A stretch of DNA of 51,964 nucleotides from Burkholderiales bacterium (GCA_017880775.1 JADGRQ010000031.1:1-51964); one strand, 5' to 3'. Positions 1-15,979 are shown, counted from the stretch's first letter. Notes: generated by a model from the sequence alone, not told the origin. Program-made: numbers and translations.

Positions 1-99
1 CTGATCGTGCCGGTGGCGATGGAAGAGGGCCTGCGCTTTGCCATCCGCGAGGGCGGCAAGACCGTCGGCGCCGGCGTCGTCGCCAAGATCATCGAGTGA
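1..99 (+). CDS. tuf: Elongation factor Tu, C-terminal fragment (5' end outside window)
   Basis: The first 32 codons in frame 1 end at TGA 97-99 and read as the extreme C-terminus of EF-Tu, including [16 protein letters not shown] and the final [10 protein letters not shown] of domain 3. EF-Tu is the GTPase that delivers aminoacyl-tRNA to the ribosome. Only the tail is present. Its place just before tRNA-Trp and secE is the usual betaproteobacterial arrangement, where a tuf copy precedes the secE-nusG-rplKAJL-rpoBC block. Confidence 0.95.
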   Translation: MIVPVAMEEGLRFAIREGGKTVGAGVVAKIIE

Positions 100-123
100 G
101 GGCTACGGGTGAGGCGCTACCGC

Positions 124-199
124 AGGGGCATAGCTCAACTGGCAGAGCGTCGGTCTCCAAAACCGAAGGTTGGGGGTTCAATCCCCTCTGCCCCTGCCA
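124..199 (+). tRNA. trnW: tRNA-Trp (anticodon CCA)
   Basis: A 76-nt cloverleaf can be drawn. The acceptor stem AGGGGCA (124-130) pairs with TGCCCCT (189-195). The anticodon stem TCGGT/ACCGA (150-154/162-166) carries loop CTCCAAA with anticodon CCA at 157-159. The T-arm has loop TTCAATC (177-183). The discriminator is G196, and CCA is encoded at 197-199. CCA reads UGG, so it inserts tryptophan. It lies between tuf and secE and is probably processed from a tuf-secE cotranscript. Confidence 0.97.
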
Positions 200-221
200 C
201 TTTGAACTGAACGGGAAGCCG

Positions 222-572
222 ATGGCAGATACGATCAAGCTGGTAGCGGCCGTAATGCTCGTTGCAGCGGGAGTGGCAGGGTACTACGCGCTCGGCGAGG
301 CGGCACTGATCCTGCGCGTGCTCGCGATCGCGGCCGGGTTCGCGGCAGGCGCGGCGGTCGCGGCGCTCTCCGATCGGGGGCGTGAATTCATCGCGTTCGC
401 GCGCGAGGCGGTGGTGGAGACGAAAAAAGTCGTCTGGCCGACGCGCAAGGAGACGATGCAGACCACGGCCGCGGTGTTCGGATTCGTGGTGGTGATGGGG
501 GTGTTTCTTTGGATGACCGACAAGACGCTCGAATGGATGTTGTACGACCTGGTCCTGGGCTGGAAGAAATGA
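222..572 (+). CDS. secE: Preprotein translocase subunit SecE
   Basis: This 116-residue inner-membrane protein is the SecE subunit that clamps SecY in the Sec translocon. It has the three-helix form common in proteobacteria: hydrophobic segments near residues 5-23, 30-48 and 83-103. The conserved amphipathic stretch [13 protein letters not shown] (about 65-77) precedes the last helix. The ATG at 222 is chosen because it starts right after the tRNA and gives the normal length; an upstream in-frame ATG would read through the tRNA gene. The stop overlaps the nusG start (ATGA), implying translational coupling. Confidence 0.97.
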   Translation: MADTIKLVAAVMLVAAGVAGYYALGEAALILRVLAIAAGFAAGAAVAALSDRGREFIAFAREAVVETKKVVWPTRKETMQTTAAVFGFVVVMGVFLWMTDKTLEWMLYDLVLGWKK

Positions 573-1105
573 CGAGCAAGAAGTGGTACGTCGTGCATGC
601 CTACTCCGGCTTCGAGAAATCGGTGCAGCGGGCACTCGAGGATCGCATTCGCCGTGCCGGGATGGAAGACAGGTTTGGCAAGATCCTGGTGCCGGTGGAA
701 GAGGTCGTCGAGATGAAGGGCGGCCAGAAGCACATGTCGGAGCGCAAGTTCTTCCCCGGCTACGTGCTGGTCGAGATGGAGATGGACGACGACACCTGGC
801 ACCTGGTGAAGAGCACCGACAAGGTGACCGGATTCATCGGCGGCACCTCGACCCGGCCCTCGCCGATCCGCGAGCGCGAGGTCGCTGCCATCATGGACCA
901 GATGCGCGAGGGCGTGGAAAAACCCAAGCCCAAGGTGCTGTTCGAGAACGGCGAGCTGGTGCGCATCAAGAACGGCCCATTCACTGATTTCCAGGGCACC
1001 GTCGAGGACGTCAATTACGAGAAGTCCCGCATGCGTGTGGCGGTGACGATTTTCGGGCGATCGACCCCGGTCGAGCTCGAGTTCGGCCAGGTCGAGAAGG
1101 CCTGA
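569..1105 (+). CDS. nusG: Transcription termination/antitermination factor NusG
   Basis: This 178-residue protein is the RNA-polymerase-bound factor that promotes processivity and links polymerase to Rho or to the ribosome. The NGN domain begins [17 protein letters not shown] and includes [20 protein letters not shown]. The C-terminal KOW domain contains [14 protein letters not shown] (about 134-147). The start ATG at 569 overlaps the secE stop as ATGA; a longer reading from 509 would lie inside secE and is rejected. It ends 68 nt before rplK. Confidence 0.97.
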   Translation: MTSKKWYVVHAYSGFEKSVQRALEDRIRRAGMEDRFGKILVPVEEVVEMKGGQKHMSERKFFPGYVLVEMEMDDDTWHLVKSTDKVTGFIGGTSTRPSPIREREVAAIMDQMREGVEKPKPKVLFENGELVRIKNGPFTDFQGTVEDVNYEKSRMRVAVTIFGRSTPVELEFGQVEKA

Positions 1106-1173
1106 CGCTTAAGGCAGCACAGTCGCGGGGAGAGACGGCCAGTCTCGCGTGCACCCGCCCATAGGAGAGCGAC

Positions 1174-1605
1174 ATGGCGAAGAAGATCATCGGATTCATC
1201 AAGCTGCAAGTGCCGGCGGGCAAGGCGAACCCCTCGCCGCCCATCGGGCCCGCGCTCGGCCAGCGCGGCCTGAACATCATGGAGTTCTGCAAGGCGTTCA
1301 ACGCCCAGACCCAGAAGGTGGAGCCCGGATTGCCGCTGCCGGTGGTGATCTCGGCCTACTCCGACAAGAGCTTCACGTTCATCATCAAGACGCCGCCCAC
1401 CGCGGTGCTGATCAAGAAGGCGGCGGGCATCGACAAGGGCAGCCCGCGACCGCATACCGACAAGGTGGGCAAGATCACGCGCAAACAGGTCGAGGAGATC
1501 GCGAAGACCAAGACGCCGGACCTGACCGCCGCGGACCTCGATGCGGCGATGCGCACCGTTGCCGGCAGCGCCCGCTCGATGGGCATCATTGTGGAGGGCC
1601 TGTGA
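1174..1605 (+). CDS. rplK: 50S ribosomal protein L11
   Basis: A 143-residue L11 of standard length, the ribosomal stalk-base protein that binds 23S rRNA in the GTPase-associated centre. The conserved start [20 protein letters not shown] and the [22 protein letters not shown] motif are present. It is preceded by the Shine-Dalgarno sequence AGGAG at 1162-1166. The rplA start follows two bases after the stop, so the two are translated as a pair, as in other bacteria where L1 represses the rplKA message. Confidence 0.97.
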   Translation: MAKKIIGFIKLQVPAGKANPSPPIGPALGQRGLNIMEFCKAFNAQTQKVEPGLPLPVVISAYSDKSFTFIIKTPPTAVLIKKAAGIDKGSPRPHTDKVGKITRKQVEEIAKTKTPDLTAADLDAAMRTVAGSARSMGIIVEGL

Positions 1606-1607
1606 CC

Positions 1608-2321
1608 ATGCCCAACGTTTCCAAGCGGCGCAAGGCGTTCGCCGCAAAGGTCGATACGACGAAGGCCTACGCGGTGATGGACGCGATGCAGCTCGTCAAG
1701 CAGACGGCGACTGCCAAGTTCGACGAGTCGGTCGACGTTGCGGTAAACCTCGGCATCGATGCGAAGAAATCGGACCAGACGGTGCGCGGCTCGGTGGTCC
1801 TGCCCGCCGGAACCGGCAAGAAGGTGCGCGTCGCGGTGTTCGCGCAGGGCGACAAGGCGAAGGCCGCCACGGACGCCGGCGCGGAGCTGGTCGGGTACGA
1901 AGATCTTGCCGAGAGCATCAAAGCGGGCAAACTGGATTTCGACGTGGTGATCGCTTCGCCCGACACGATGCGCGTCGTCGGCGGTCTCGGGCAGATCCTC
2001 GGCCCGCGCGGGCTGATGCCGAACCCCAAGGTCGGCACCGTCACCCAGGACGTGGCCGGGGCGGTGAAAAACGCCAAGGCCGGCCAGGTGCAGTTCCGCG
2101 CGGACAAGACCGGCATCGTGCAGTGCCGGATCGGCCGCGCGTCGTTCACGTCCGAGCAACTGCGCGACAACCTTGCCGCGCTGGTCGAGGCGCTGAATCG
2201 CGCCAGGCCGCAGAACACCAAGGGCGTGTACCTGAAAAAGCTTTCGGTATCGAGCACGATGGGAGTCGGCGTAAAGGTCGATCCCGCGTCGCTCGGGGCA
2301 CAAGGACAGGCAGGGCAATGA
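1608..2321 (+). CDS. rplA: 50S ribosomal protein L1
   Basis: This 237-residue protein is ribosomal L1, the mobile L1-stalk protein that helps release E-site tRNA and, in known systems, represses its own operon. Recognisable stretches are the [19 protein letters not shown] motif and the N-terminal [10 protein letters not shown] 1608 lies two bases after the rplK stop. It is slightly longer than the E. coli protein because of a C-terminal tail ending GAQGQAGQ. A 210-bp leader follows before rplJ. Confidence 0.96.
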   Translation: MPNVSKRRKAFAAKVDTTKAYAVMDAMQLVKQTATAKFDESVDVAVNLGIDAKKSDQTVRGSVVLPAGTGKKVRVAVFAQGDKAKAATDAGAELVGYEDLAESIKAGKLDFDVVIASPDTMRVVGGLGQILGPRGLMPNPKVGTVTQDVAGAVKNAKAGQVQFRADKTGIVQCRIGRASFTSEQLRDNLAALVEALNRARPQNTKGVYLKKLSVSSTMGVGVKVDPASLGAQGQAGQ

Positions 2322-2360
2322 ACTTTGGGCTGCCGCCGGGTCAAACCGCGGCTGCTGTCA

Positions 2361-2430
2361 AAGACCGTAGGGGCCGGCGCGGGTTTCGGACCTGCAGGCT
2401 TAATCGGGCAGCACCCTACGCAGACGGCGT
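2361..2430 (+). ncRNA. L10 leader RNA (autoregulatory element upstream of rplJ)
   Basis: The 210-bp rplA-rplJ space contains the hallmark pieces of the ribosomal-protein L10 leader family: ACCGTAGG at 2364-2371, GGCTTAATC around 2397-2405, and CCTACGCAGACGG from 2415, whose CCTAC pairs with GTAGG. In known systems L10 bound to L7/L12 binds this RNA and lowers translation of rplJ-rplL. The boundaries given are the visible core only. The remainder of 2322-2531 is G-rich and shows no other gene. Confidence 0.8.
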
Positions 2431-2531
2431 TCCTGAAGAAAGGTCGCCGAGGGGGGGGCGCAGCAGGAAGTCCGCGGCGTCCCGTATTTGCAACCGGTAG
2501 GTACAACTGATGCAACCCAGGAGGTAGACCT

Positions 2532-3062
2532 TTGGGCTTGAGTCTGGAACAGAAGCAGATCGTGGTCTCGGAGATTGCCGGCCAGCTCGCCAGCGCGCAG
2601 GCGGTGATCGTCGCCGAGTATCGCGGCCTCGACGTCGGCGTGTTGACCGACTTGCGCGCCAGGGCGCGCAAGTCGGGCGTTTACCTGCGCGTGCTGAAGA
2701 ACACTCTCGCGCGGCGTGCCGTCAAGGACACGCCGTTCGCGAAGCTGGCCGACCAGATGGTCGGCCCGCTGATGTACGGCATTGCGCAGGACCCGGTCGG
2801 CTGCGCCAAGGTGCTCGCGGATTTTGCCAAGGTGAACGAGAAATTCGTGATCCGCGGCGGCGCGATGCCCAACGCGATGATGACGGCGGGGGAAATCAAG
2901 GTGCTGGCAGCGATGCCCAGCCGCGAGGAACTGATCGCGAAGCTGATGGGCACCATGTGTGCGCCGGTGACGAAGCTGGTGCGCACCATGAACGAGGTGC
3001 CGGGCAAGTTCGTGCGCACCATGGCCGCGCTGAGAGACCACAGAGAGAGGCAGGCCGCCTGA
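2532..3062 (+). CDS. rplJ: 50S ribosomal protein L10
   Basis: A 176-residue L10, the stalk base on which L7/L12 dimers assemble. The N-terminus [32 protein letters not shown] is typical. The start is a TTG at 2532, supported by the strong Shine-Dalgarno AGGAGGT at 2519-2525 and by alignment of the N-terminus with the family; no ATG fits. The weak TTG start together with the L10 leader suggests tight translational control. rplL follows after 56 nt. Confidence 0.95.
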   Translation: MGLSLEQKQIVVSEIAGQLASAQAVIVAEYRGLDVGVLTDLRARARKSGVYLRVLKNTLARRAVKDTPFAKLADQMVGPLMYGIAQDPVGCAKVLADFAKVNEKFVIRGGAMPNAMMTAGEIKVLAAMPSREELIAKLMGTMCAPVTKLVRTMNEVPGKFVRTMAALRDHRERQAA

Positions 3063-3118
3063 GCGGCCCGCTGTTGGACCTAGTCAACCCATTCTTCAGG
3101 AAACATTCGGAGCACAAC

Positions 3119-3490
3119 ATGGAACGAACGCAAATTCTGGAAGCCATTTCGAGCATGACCGTCCTCGAGTTGTCGCAGCTCATCAAGGACATGGAAGAGA
3201 AGTTCGGCGTGTCCGCCGCGGCCGCGGTGGCCATGGCCGGCCCTGCGGCCGGGCCGGCGGCTGCCGCGGCAGAGGTGCAGACCGAGTTCACGGTGATGCT
3301 GCTGGCCGCGGGCGAGAACAAGGTGAACGTGATCAAGGCGGTGCGCGAACTCACCACCCTCGGCCTGAAGGAGGCCAAGGACCTGGTGGACGGCGCGCCC
3401 AAGGCGGTGAAGGAAGGCGTTTCGAAGGCGGACGCGGACGCGGTCGCCAAGAAACTGTCCGACGCCGGCGCAAAAGTCGAGATCAAGTAA
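3119..3490 (+). CDS. rplL: 50S ribosomal protein L7/L12
   Basis: This 123-residue protein is the L7/L12 stalk protein that recruits translational GTPases. The N-terminal dimerisation part ([20 protein letters not shown]) is followed by an Ala/Pro-rich hinge (about residues 35-52). The C-terminal globular domain contains [14 protein letters not shown], the factor-binding helix region. The ATG at 3119 is chosen by this N-terminus; the same frame is open further upstream only because it runs antisense-free through the end of rplJ. Confidence 0.97.
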   Translation: MERTQILEAISSMTVLELSQLIKDMEEKFGVSAAAAVAMAGPAAGPAAAAAEVQTEFTVMLLAAGENKVNVIKAVRELTTLGLKEAKDLVDGAPKAVKEGVSKADADAVAKKLSDAGAKVEIK

Positions 3491-3546
3491 CCCGCGTGCA
3501 CGTGCGTCCGGGCGGTGCCGTCCAGGCCCGGGCGCTCGAGCGCAAC

Positions 3547-3569
3547 GGAAAGGCGCGGTGCGCCTTTCC
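3547..3569 (+). terminator. Hairpin in the rplL-rpoB gap (attenuator or RNA-processing site)
   Basis: GGAAAGGCGC (3547-3556) and GCGCCTTTCC (3560-3569) form a perfect 10-bp stem with a 3-base loop. No long T-run follows, so full termination is unlikely. In E. coli the same gap holds a partial attenuator and an RNase III site that set the ratio of ribosomal protein to polymerase expression. A similar role is inferred here. Confidence 0.6.
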
Positions 3570-3604
3570 CTTGCCCTTGAGAGTTTCGCCCCACAGGAGC
3601 GTCC

Positions 3605-7891
<4,287 letters not shown>

Positions 7892-7914
7892 AGATTTTCG
7901 AACAAGGAACCGCG

Positions 7915-12108
<4,194 letters not shown>

Positions 12109-12133
12109 TGCGGGGGCTCGCTGAAAAAGAAAA

Positions 12134-12158
12134 GGGCGGCCGAGGCCGCCCTTTTTTT
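12134..12158. terminator. Bidirectional intrinsic terminator between rpoC and the PEP-CTERM gene
   Basis: GGGCGGC (12134-12140) and GCCGCCC (12145-12151) form a GC-rich stem with tetraloop CGAG, followed by seven T's (12152-12158) on the + strand. On the - strand the same hairpin is followed by TTTTCTTTTT, so it can also end the converging PEP-CTERM transcript. Confidence 0.88.
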
Positions 12159-12170
12159 CGCCTGCTTCAA

Positions 12171-12758
12171 TTATTGAAGCCTTCGCCTGCGGATAGCGGC
12201 GAACGCTGCTAAACCGAGGCCGAGGAGCGCGAGGCTGGCCGGTTCGGGTACTACTGCAGGAGTGATCGTCAAGGTGCCTTGACCAAATTGGCTTCCATCA
12301 TCGCCGGTTGCTGATCCAAAGCCGTCGAAGAAGGTGTCGAAGACATTTTCTCCCAGGCAGGTCGAACCAGCGAAATTGAAGCAGAATATGTCTCCCGAAG
12401 AAGCGTTGAACGATGCGAAGGAATCGATCACGCCGCCTGCGAGGAAAGTCATGCCGGGATCAATCGTAGACGCAGGCCCAAACTCGATCGTCATCGTAGG
12501 AAAAAACAGCGTCAGGAAATCAATGGTGACCGGACGGGTGCCAGCACTGGTATCGGTGAGGTCGTCCAAGCCGAGCGTACCGCTGAAAAGAAAGGGAGTG
12601 TCGGCGTCCGGAACGCCGAATCGGCCGCAATCAATGTCGCAAGAACCGGCAAGGTCGTAAACAATCGACGCCTGTGCGCCGGGCGCGAACGCGGACGCAA
12701 ATGCCACCACGGCAAACGCCGCGAGCTTTCCACGCAGGCCTGAAAATCGTGAGTTCAT
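12171..12758 (-). CDS. PEP-CTERM sorting-domain exported protein
   Basis: A 195-residue protein with an N-terminal signal peptide (basic MNSRFSGLRGK, hydrophobic AAFAVVAFASAFAPGAQA). The C-terminus is a textbook PEP-CTERM signal: VPEP, a hydrophobic helix (ASLALLGLGLAAFAAI) and an arginine cluster RRRR. Such proteins are processed by exosortase and delivered to the outer surface or exopolysaccharide; no exosortase gene is in this window. The middle part is acidic, low in Lys and has four Cys (SCDIDCG, IFCFNFAGSTCLG) but matches no function I recognise. ATG 12758 is preferred to 12803 because GGAGAG precedes it and the signal peptide then starts normally. A sigma-54-like promoter lies upstream. 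Confidence 0.88.
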   Translation of the reverse strand: MNSRFSGLRGKLAAFAVVAFASAFAPGAQASIVYDLAGSCDIDCGRFGVPDADTPFLFSGTLGLDDLTDTSAGTRPVTIDFLTLFFPTMTIEFGPASTIDPGMTFLAGGVIDSFASFNASSGDIFCFNFAGSTCLGENVFDTFFDGFGSATGDDGSQFGQGTLTITPAVVPEPASLALLGLGLAAFAAIRRRRLQ

Positions 12759-12815
12759 CGTGCGCTCTCCGCGTTCGGTCGCCGTCCACCGAAGCAAGTT
12801 CATGATCTTTTAAAA

Positions 12816-12830
12816 GCAAATTTTGAGCCA
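12816..12830 (-). promoter_or_regulatory. Putative sigma-54 (-24/-12) promoter of the PEP-CTERM gene
   Basis: Read on the - strand the 15 bases are TGGCTCAAAATTTGC, matching the RpoN pattern TGGCACG-N4-TTGC with invariant GG and GC at exact spacing. It would start transcription near 12805, leaving a leader of about 47 nt before ATG 12758. RpoN control of PEP-CTERM genes, with the PrsK/PrsR two-component system, is established in some floc-forming betaproteobacteria; its use here is inferred. Confidence 0.65.
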
Positions 12831-12893
12831 CTAATTAAAATGTATATAAATCATACAGTTGATTACTGATTGTCGCCCTTGTCGCGCAGCACC

Positions 12894-13020
12894 GTAAAGT
12901 TTTCCGACAAGGTTCCATGCATATCGAGGCGGCGAGCCGTGGAAAATCTGTTGGATTTATAAGACAATAGCGCGTAATCAACTACTTAGCGCTGACCCGG
13001 CAGGGTAAAGTTTTTCGACA
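12894..13020. repeat. Two direct copies of a 16-bp motif upstream of the PEP-CTERM promoter
   Basis: GTAAAGTTTTCCGACA occurs at 12894-12909 and again, with one change (GTAAAGTTTTTCGACA), at 13005-13020, spaced 111 bp start to start. They lie about 65 and 175 bp upstream of the -24 element, the range used by enhancer-binding activators of sigma-54. The remainder of the 425-bp gap 12804-13228 is AT-richer than its surroundings. It also holds a 10-bp inverted repeat (12857-12866 with 12974-12983) and a weak hairpin with T5 at 13124-13145. I see no gene in it. Confidence 0.6.
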
Positions 13021-13228
13021 TCCCACACGAGGTTTCCCGAATCACGGAAAACCCCGGCAATGCCGTTGATCGCCTCACTGCCAACGGCGGCTGAATCCGC
13101 GGTTTGGTGGCGAACTTCGAAACGGCGGTTCCGGCCGCCCTTTTTCTGTTCGGCCGCAACCAGTCCAGCATTCGGAACCCGTTGGCAGCGACGTGCTCGG
13201 CGCCGTAGCGCGTTACCGGCGCAATTTC

Positions 13229-13570
13229 TTACCGCACTCCAGCCCGCAGCAGCATGTAATCGACCGCCGCCCGCACCTGGTCGTCGGTCAGCTTGGGGTT
13301 GCCGCCGCGCGGAGGCATCGCGTAGTACCCGGTAAAACCTTCGACCGAGCTCTTGTAGAGTTCGGGAAGGCCCTTGCCCAGACGGTCCTTCCACTCGCTC
13401 TTTTCGGAAAGCTGCGGCGCGTCGTTCTGCGCCTTGCCGGTGTCATGGCAGGTCCTGCAATCGGTGATGAACACCTTCTCGCCGAGTGCAAGGCGGGCGT
13501 CCTGCGCCCGCGCGTCCGCGCTCGCTGCAGCGAGCAGCGTCAACGCGAGCAGGCGGCCGCGACGAACCAT
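13229..13570 (-). CDS. Small c-type cytochrome (cytochrome c5-like)
   Basis: A 113-residue protein with a signal peptide ending near residue 22 (ADARA-QDA) and a single heme-attachment site CRTCH at residues 38-42. The likely distal ligand is Met85 in YAMPPRGG, the arrangement of class I cytochromes of the c5 group. It would carry electrons in the periplasm. It is divergent from the aldolase gene, with start codons 42 bp apart. Its start codon has no Shine-Dalgarno but has a TATAGT box six bases before it, suggesting a leaderless message. Confidence 0.9.
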   Translation of the reverse strand: MVRRGRLLALTLLAAASADARAQDARLALGEKVFITDCRTCHDTGKAQNDAPQLSEKSEWKDRLGKGLPELYKSSVEGFTGYYAMPPRGGNPKLTDDQVRAAVDYMLLRAGVR

Positions 13571-13584
13571 GGCATCACTATAAT
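13571..13584. promoter_or_regulatory. Overlapping -10 boxes of divergent cytochrome and aldolase genes
   Basis: TATAAT at 13579-13584 is a consensus -10 for the + strand aldolase; no convincing -35 lies 17 bp before it. On the - strand TATAGT at 13582-13577 is followed by six bases and then the cytochrome ATG at 13570, which would put the transcription start at the start codon. Confidence 0.45.
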
Positions 13585-13612
13585 TCAAGCTCCGGGATTT
13601 CGGAGGCACGAC

Positions 13613-14368
13613 ATGGGCATCGTCCAGGAACTCAAGCGTCTCACCGCCGCGGACCGCGCAGCGCGTGTAGATCTGGCGGCAGCGTTCCGGCTCGCGGTGC
13701 GCATGGACCTGCATGAAGGCGTCTGCAACCACTTCACGCTGATGCTGCCCGACGGCAAGCGATTCCTCCTCAACCGCTACGGGGTGCACTGGAGCGAGGT
13801 GTGCGCCTCCAACCTGCTCGCGCTCGACGCCGGGGGGAACGTCATCGAAGGCGAGGGGGAGTTCGAGAAGACTGCGTTCCATATCCATTCGCGCATCCAT
13901 CTCGCCAATCCGAGCGCCGCGTGCGTGCTGCATACCCACATGCCCTACGCCACGGCGCTCACGCTCACGGTCCCAGGCCGCCTTGAGATGGTCGAACAGA
14001 ATGCGCTGCGCTTCCACGACGACATCGCCTACGACGATACCTACAACGGGCTGGTGGTGGACAACGCCGAGGGAGACCGTCTCGCGCGCGTGCTTGGCTC
14101 AAAACGGGTGATGTTCCTCGCCAACCACGGCGTCGTCGTGGTGGGGCCGAGCGTCGCCGAGGCGTTCGACCTGATGTATTACCTGGAGCGCGCCTGCCGG
14201 CTGCAGGTGCTTGCGCGCGCCACGGGATTGCCGTTTCGGGCGGTGCGGCCGGAAGTGCAGCGCGATACCTACCGCATGATCCTTGCCGACACGCCGAAAT
14301 ACGCCGCTGCGCATTTCAACGCGCTCAAGCGTATTCTCGAGCGCGAACAACCCGACTTCGCCCGCTGA
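13613..14368 (+). CDS. Class II aldolase/adducin family protein
   Basis: A 251-residue protein of the metal-dependent class II aldolase/adducin fold. Likely zinc ligands are in VLHTHMPYATAL (residues about 106-108) and in the ANHGVVVVG loop (His near 171). Members cleave sugar phosphates or act as decarboxylases, but the non-phosphorylated relatives often have no assigned substrate, so none is given here. ATG 13613 follows GGAGG at 13602-13606. The downstream acetyltransferase starts one base after its stop, so the two are likely cotranslated. Confidence 0.88.
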   Translation: MGIVQELKRLTAADRAARVDLAAAFRLAVRMDLHEGVCNHFTLMLPDGKRFLLNRYGVHWSEVCASNLLALDAGGNVIEGEGEFEKTAFHIHSRIHLANPSAACVLHTHMPYATALTLTVPGRLEMVEQNALRFHDDIAYDDTYNGLVVDNAEGDRLARVLGSKRVMFLANHGVVVVGPSVAEAFDLMYYLERACRLQVLARATGLPFRAVRPEVQRDTYRMILADTPKYAAAHFNALKRILEREQPDFAR

Positions 14369-14369
14369 A

Positions 14370-14903
14370 GTGGAGCTCCGCGACGCCGCGCCGGGCGATC
14401 TGGCGGCGATCCAGGCAATCTACGCCCATCACGTGCTGCACGGGCTGGCGAGCTTCGAAGAAACACCGCCGGACGTGGAAGAAATACGGCGCCGCCATTC
14501 GAACGTGGTTGCAGCCGGGCTTCCGTGGTTGGTTGCAGTCGAAGGCGGGAAGGTTTTAGGCTATGGATACTGCACTCCCTACCGCACCCGCTCGGCGTAT
14601 CGTTTTTCGCTCGAGGACTCGGTCTATGTCCGGCAGGACAGCCACCGCAGGGGCATCGGCCGCGCGGTGCTGGTGGAATTGATCCGGCGCTGCGAGGCCC
14701 TCGCCTATCGCCAGTTGATCGCGGTGATCGGGGATAGCGCGCATGCGCCGTCGATCGGCGTGCATGCGGCGACGGGATTCGTGCGGGTCGGTACGATCCG
14801 GTCGGTGGGCTACAAATTCGGACGCTGGGCCGACACCGTGATCATGCAGCGGCCGCTGGGGGCGGGCGACGGAACGCCGCCGGGCGAGCTGCCATCGGCC
14901 TAG
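14370..14903 (+). CDS. GNAT family N-acetyltransferase (phosphinothricin acetyltransferase-like)
   Basis: A 177-residue acetyl-CoA-dependent acyltransferase. The N-terminus ELRDAAPGDLAAIQAIYAHHVLHGLASFEE and the acetyl-CoA pyrophosphate loop RRGIGRAV (93-100) match the Pat/Bar-type subgroup, which acetylates amines such as phosphinothricin or methionine sulfoximine. The C-terminal HAATGFVRVGTIRSVGYKFGRWADTVIMQ is also typical. The start chosen is GTG 14370, one base after the aldolase stop, because it gives the family N-terminus. An ATG at 14283 would add 29 unrelated residues inside the aldolase gene. No clear Shine-Dalgarno is visible, consistent with coupling. Confidence 0.85.
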   Translation: MELRDAAPGDLAAIQAIYAHHVLHGLASFEETPPDVEEIRRRHSNVVAAGLPWLVAVEGGKVLGYGYCTPYRTRSAYRFSLEDSVYVRQDSHRRGIGRAVLVELIRRCEALAYRQLIAVIGDSAHAPSIGVHAATGFVRVGTIRSVGYKFGRWADTVIMQRPLGAGDGTPPGELPSA

Positions 14904-14915
14904 GCGAGGCGGCGC

Positions 14916-15899
14916 TCATGCGCCGCCGGTGGTAACGACCACCTTGCCCTTCACTTTGCGCTCGGCGAGCAACCGGATCGCATCGGCCGCCTTTTCAAGC
15001 GGATAGGTCGCGGTGACGTGCGGCCTGAGTTTGCCTTCCCGGAACCAGCCGGACAGTTCGCTCACCGCCCGGGCGAACTCCTGTGGCGTGCGGCGCGTCC
15101 ATTCTCCCCAATACACGCCGATGATGCTGCGCTCCATCAGCAGAGGCAGGTTGAGCGGGATCTTCGGAATGTCGCCGCCGGCAAAGCCGATGACGAGAAA
15201 ACGCGCGCGCCAGTTCGACGAGCGCAACGCGGCCTCGGCGTAGGCGCCGCCGACCGGATCGTAGATGATGTCCACGCCCTTGCCCCCGGTCAGCGCCTTG
15301 ATCCGCTCGCGCAGGTCCTCGATGGCGTAATTGATGGCCTCGTCGGCGCCGTGCTCGCGGCATACCGCGAGCTTGTCGTCGCTCGACGCGCAGGCGATGA
15401 CGCGCAGCCCGAGGACCTTCCCGATCTCGATCGCGGCGACGCCCACGCCGCCGGCGGCGCCGAGCACCAGCAGCGTCTCGCCGGGTTTCGCATCCGCGCG
15501 GTCGCACAGCGCATGGTGCGAGGTGCCGTAGGTCAGCAGGAACGACGCGGCGGTCACGAAGTCCATGCCTTGCGGGATTGGGATCAGGCGCGCGGCATCC
15601 ACCGCGACCTCCTCCGCGAACGCGCCGTACGCGCTGAACGCGATCACCCGGTCGCCGGGCTTGACGTTATTCACGCCTTCGCCGAGCGACTTCACTACGC
15701 CCGCCATCTCGCTGCCCGGCGAAAACGGCAGCGGCGGCTTGACCTGGTATTTGTTCTGGATGATCAGTACGTCGGGGAAGTTGACGCTTGCCGCTTTCAC
15801 GGCCACGACCACCTGGCCCTTGCCGGGCACGGGCGCGGCCACTTCCTCCACCACCAGCGACTCAGGCGGGCCGAACTGCTTGCAGAGCACTGCTTTCAT
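14916..15899 (-). CDS. NADPH:quinone oxidoreductase family protein (zinc-free MDR)
   Basis: A 327-residue medium-chain reductase of the zeta-crystallin/quinone reductase group. The GroES-like N-terminal domain begins MKAVLCKQFGPPESL. The nucleotide-binding motif LGAAGGVGVAAIEIGK spans about 147-162. The catalytic zinc cysteines of alcohol dehydrogenases are absent. It ends convergent with the acetyltransferase, 12 bp apart. The start at 15899 is chosen from the family N-terminus; an in-frame ATG at 15953 would add 18 unconserved residues. Substrate unknown: quinones or enoyl compounds are both possible. Confidence 0.88.
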   Translation of the reverse strand: MKAVLCKQFGPPESLVVEEVAAPVPGKGQVVVAVKAASVNFPDVLIIQNKYQVKPPLPFSPGSEMAGVVKSLGEGVNNVKPGDRVIAFSAYGAFAEEVAVDAARLIPIPQGMDFVTAASFLLTYGTSHHALCDRADAKPGETLLVLGAAGGVGVAAIEIGKVLGLRVIACASSDDKLAVCREHGADEAINYAIEDLRERIKALTGGKGVDIIYDPVGGAYAEAALRSSNWRARFLVIGFAGGDIPKIPLNLPLLMERSIIGVYWGEWTRRTPQEFARAVSELSGWFREGKLRPHVTATYPLEKAADAIRLLAERKVKGKVVVTTGGA

Positions 15900-15979
15900 G
15901 GTTGGCTTTGAAGCCGCGGGCCGCGGAGAGCGCATGATAGCGCGTGCTGGCATCCCCTCAGTCGAATGGACAGAAACAG

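Noticed and set aside
1149-2321. Apparent fusion of rplK-region and rplA in one frame
   Set aside because: The first part is the out-of-frame shadow of rplK. rplA starts at its own ATG 1608 right after the rplK stop.
13124-13145. GGCGG-CCGCC hairpin followed by T5 as a terminator
   Set aside because: The stem is only 5 bp and no + strand gene ends here. On the - strand the T-run is missing, so it is at best weak.
12978-13394. Possible gene or gene remnant on the - strand between the cytochrome gene and the PEP-CTERM promoter
   Set aside because: The frame begins inside the cytochrome gene in another phase, has no ribosome site and matches no family I recognise.
14283-14903. Longer acetyltransferase starting at ATG 14283
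   Set aside because: The extra 29 residues lie in the aldolase gene and do not fit the family. GTG 14370 directly after the aldolase stop gives the normal N-terminus.
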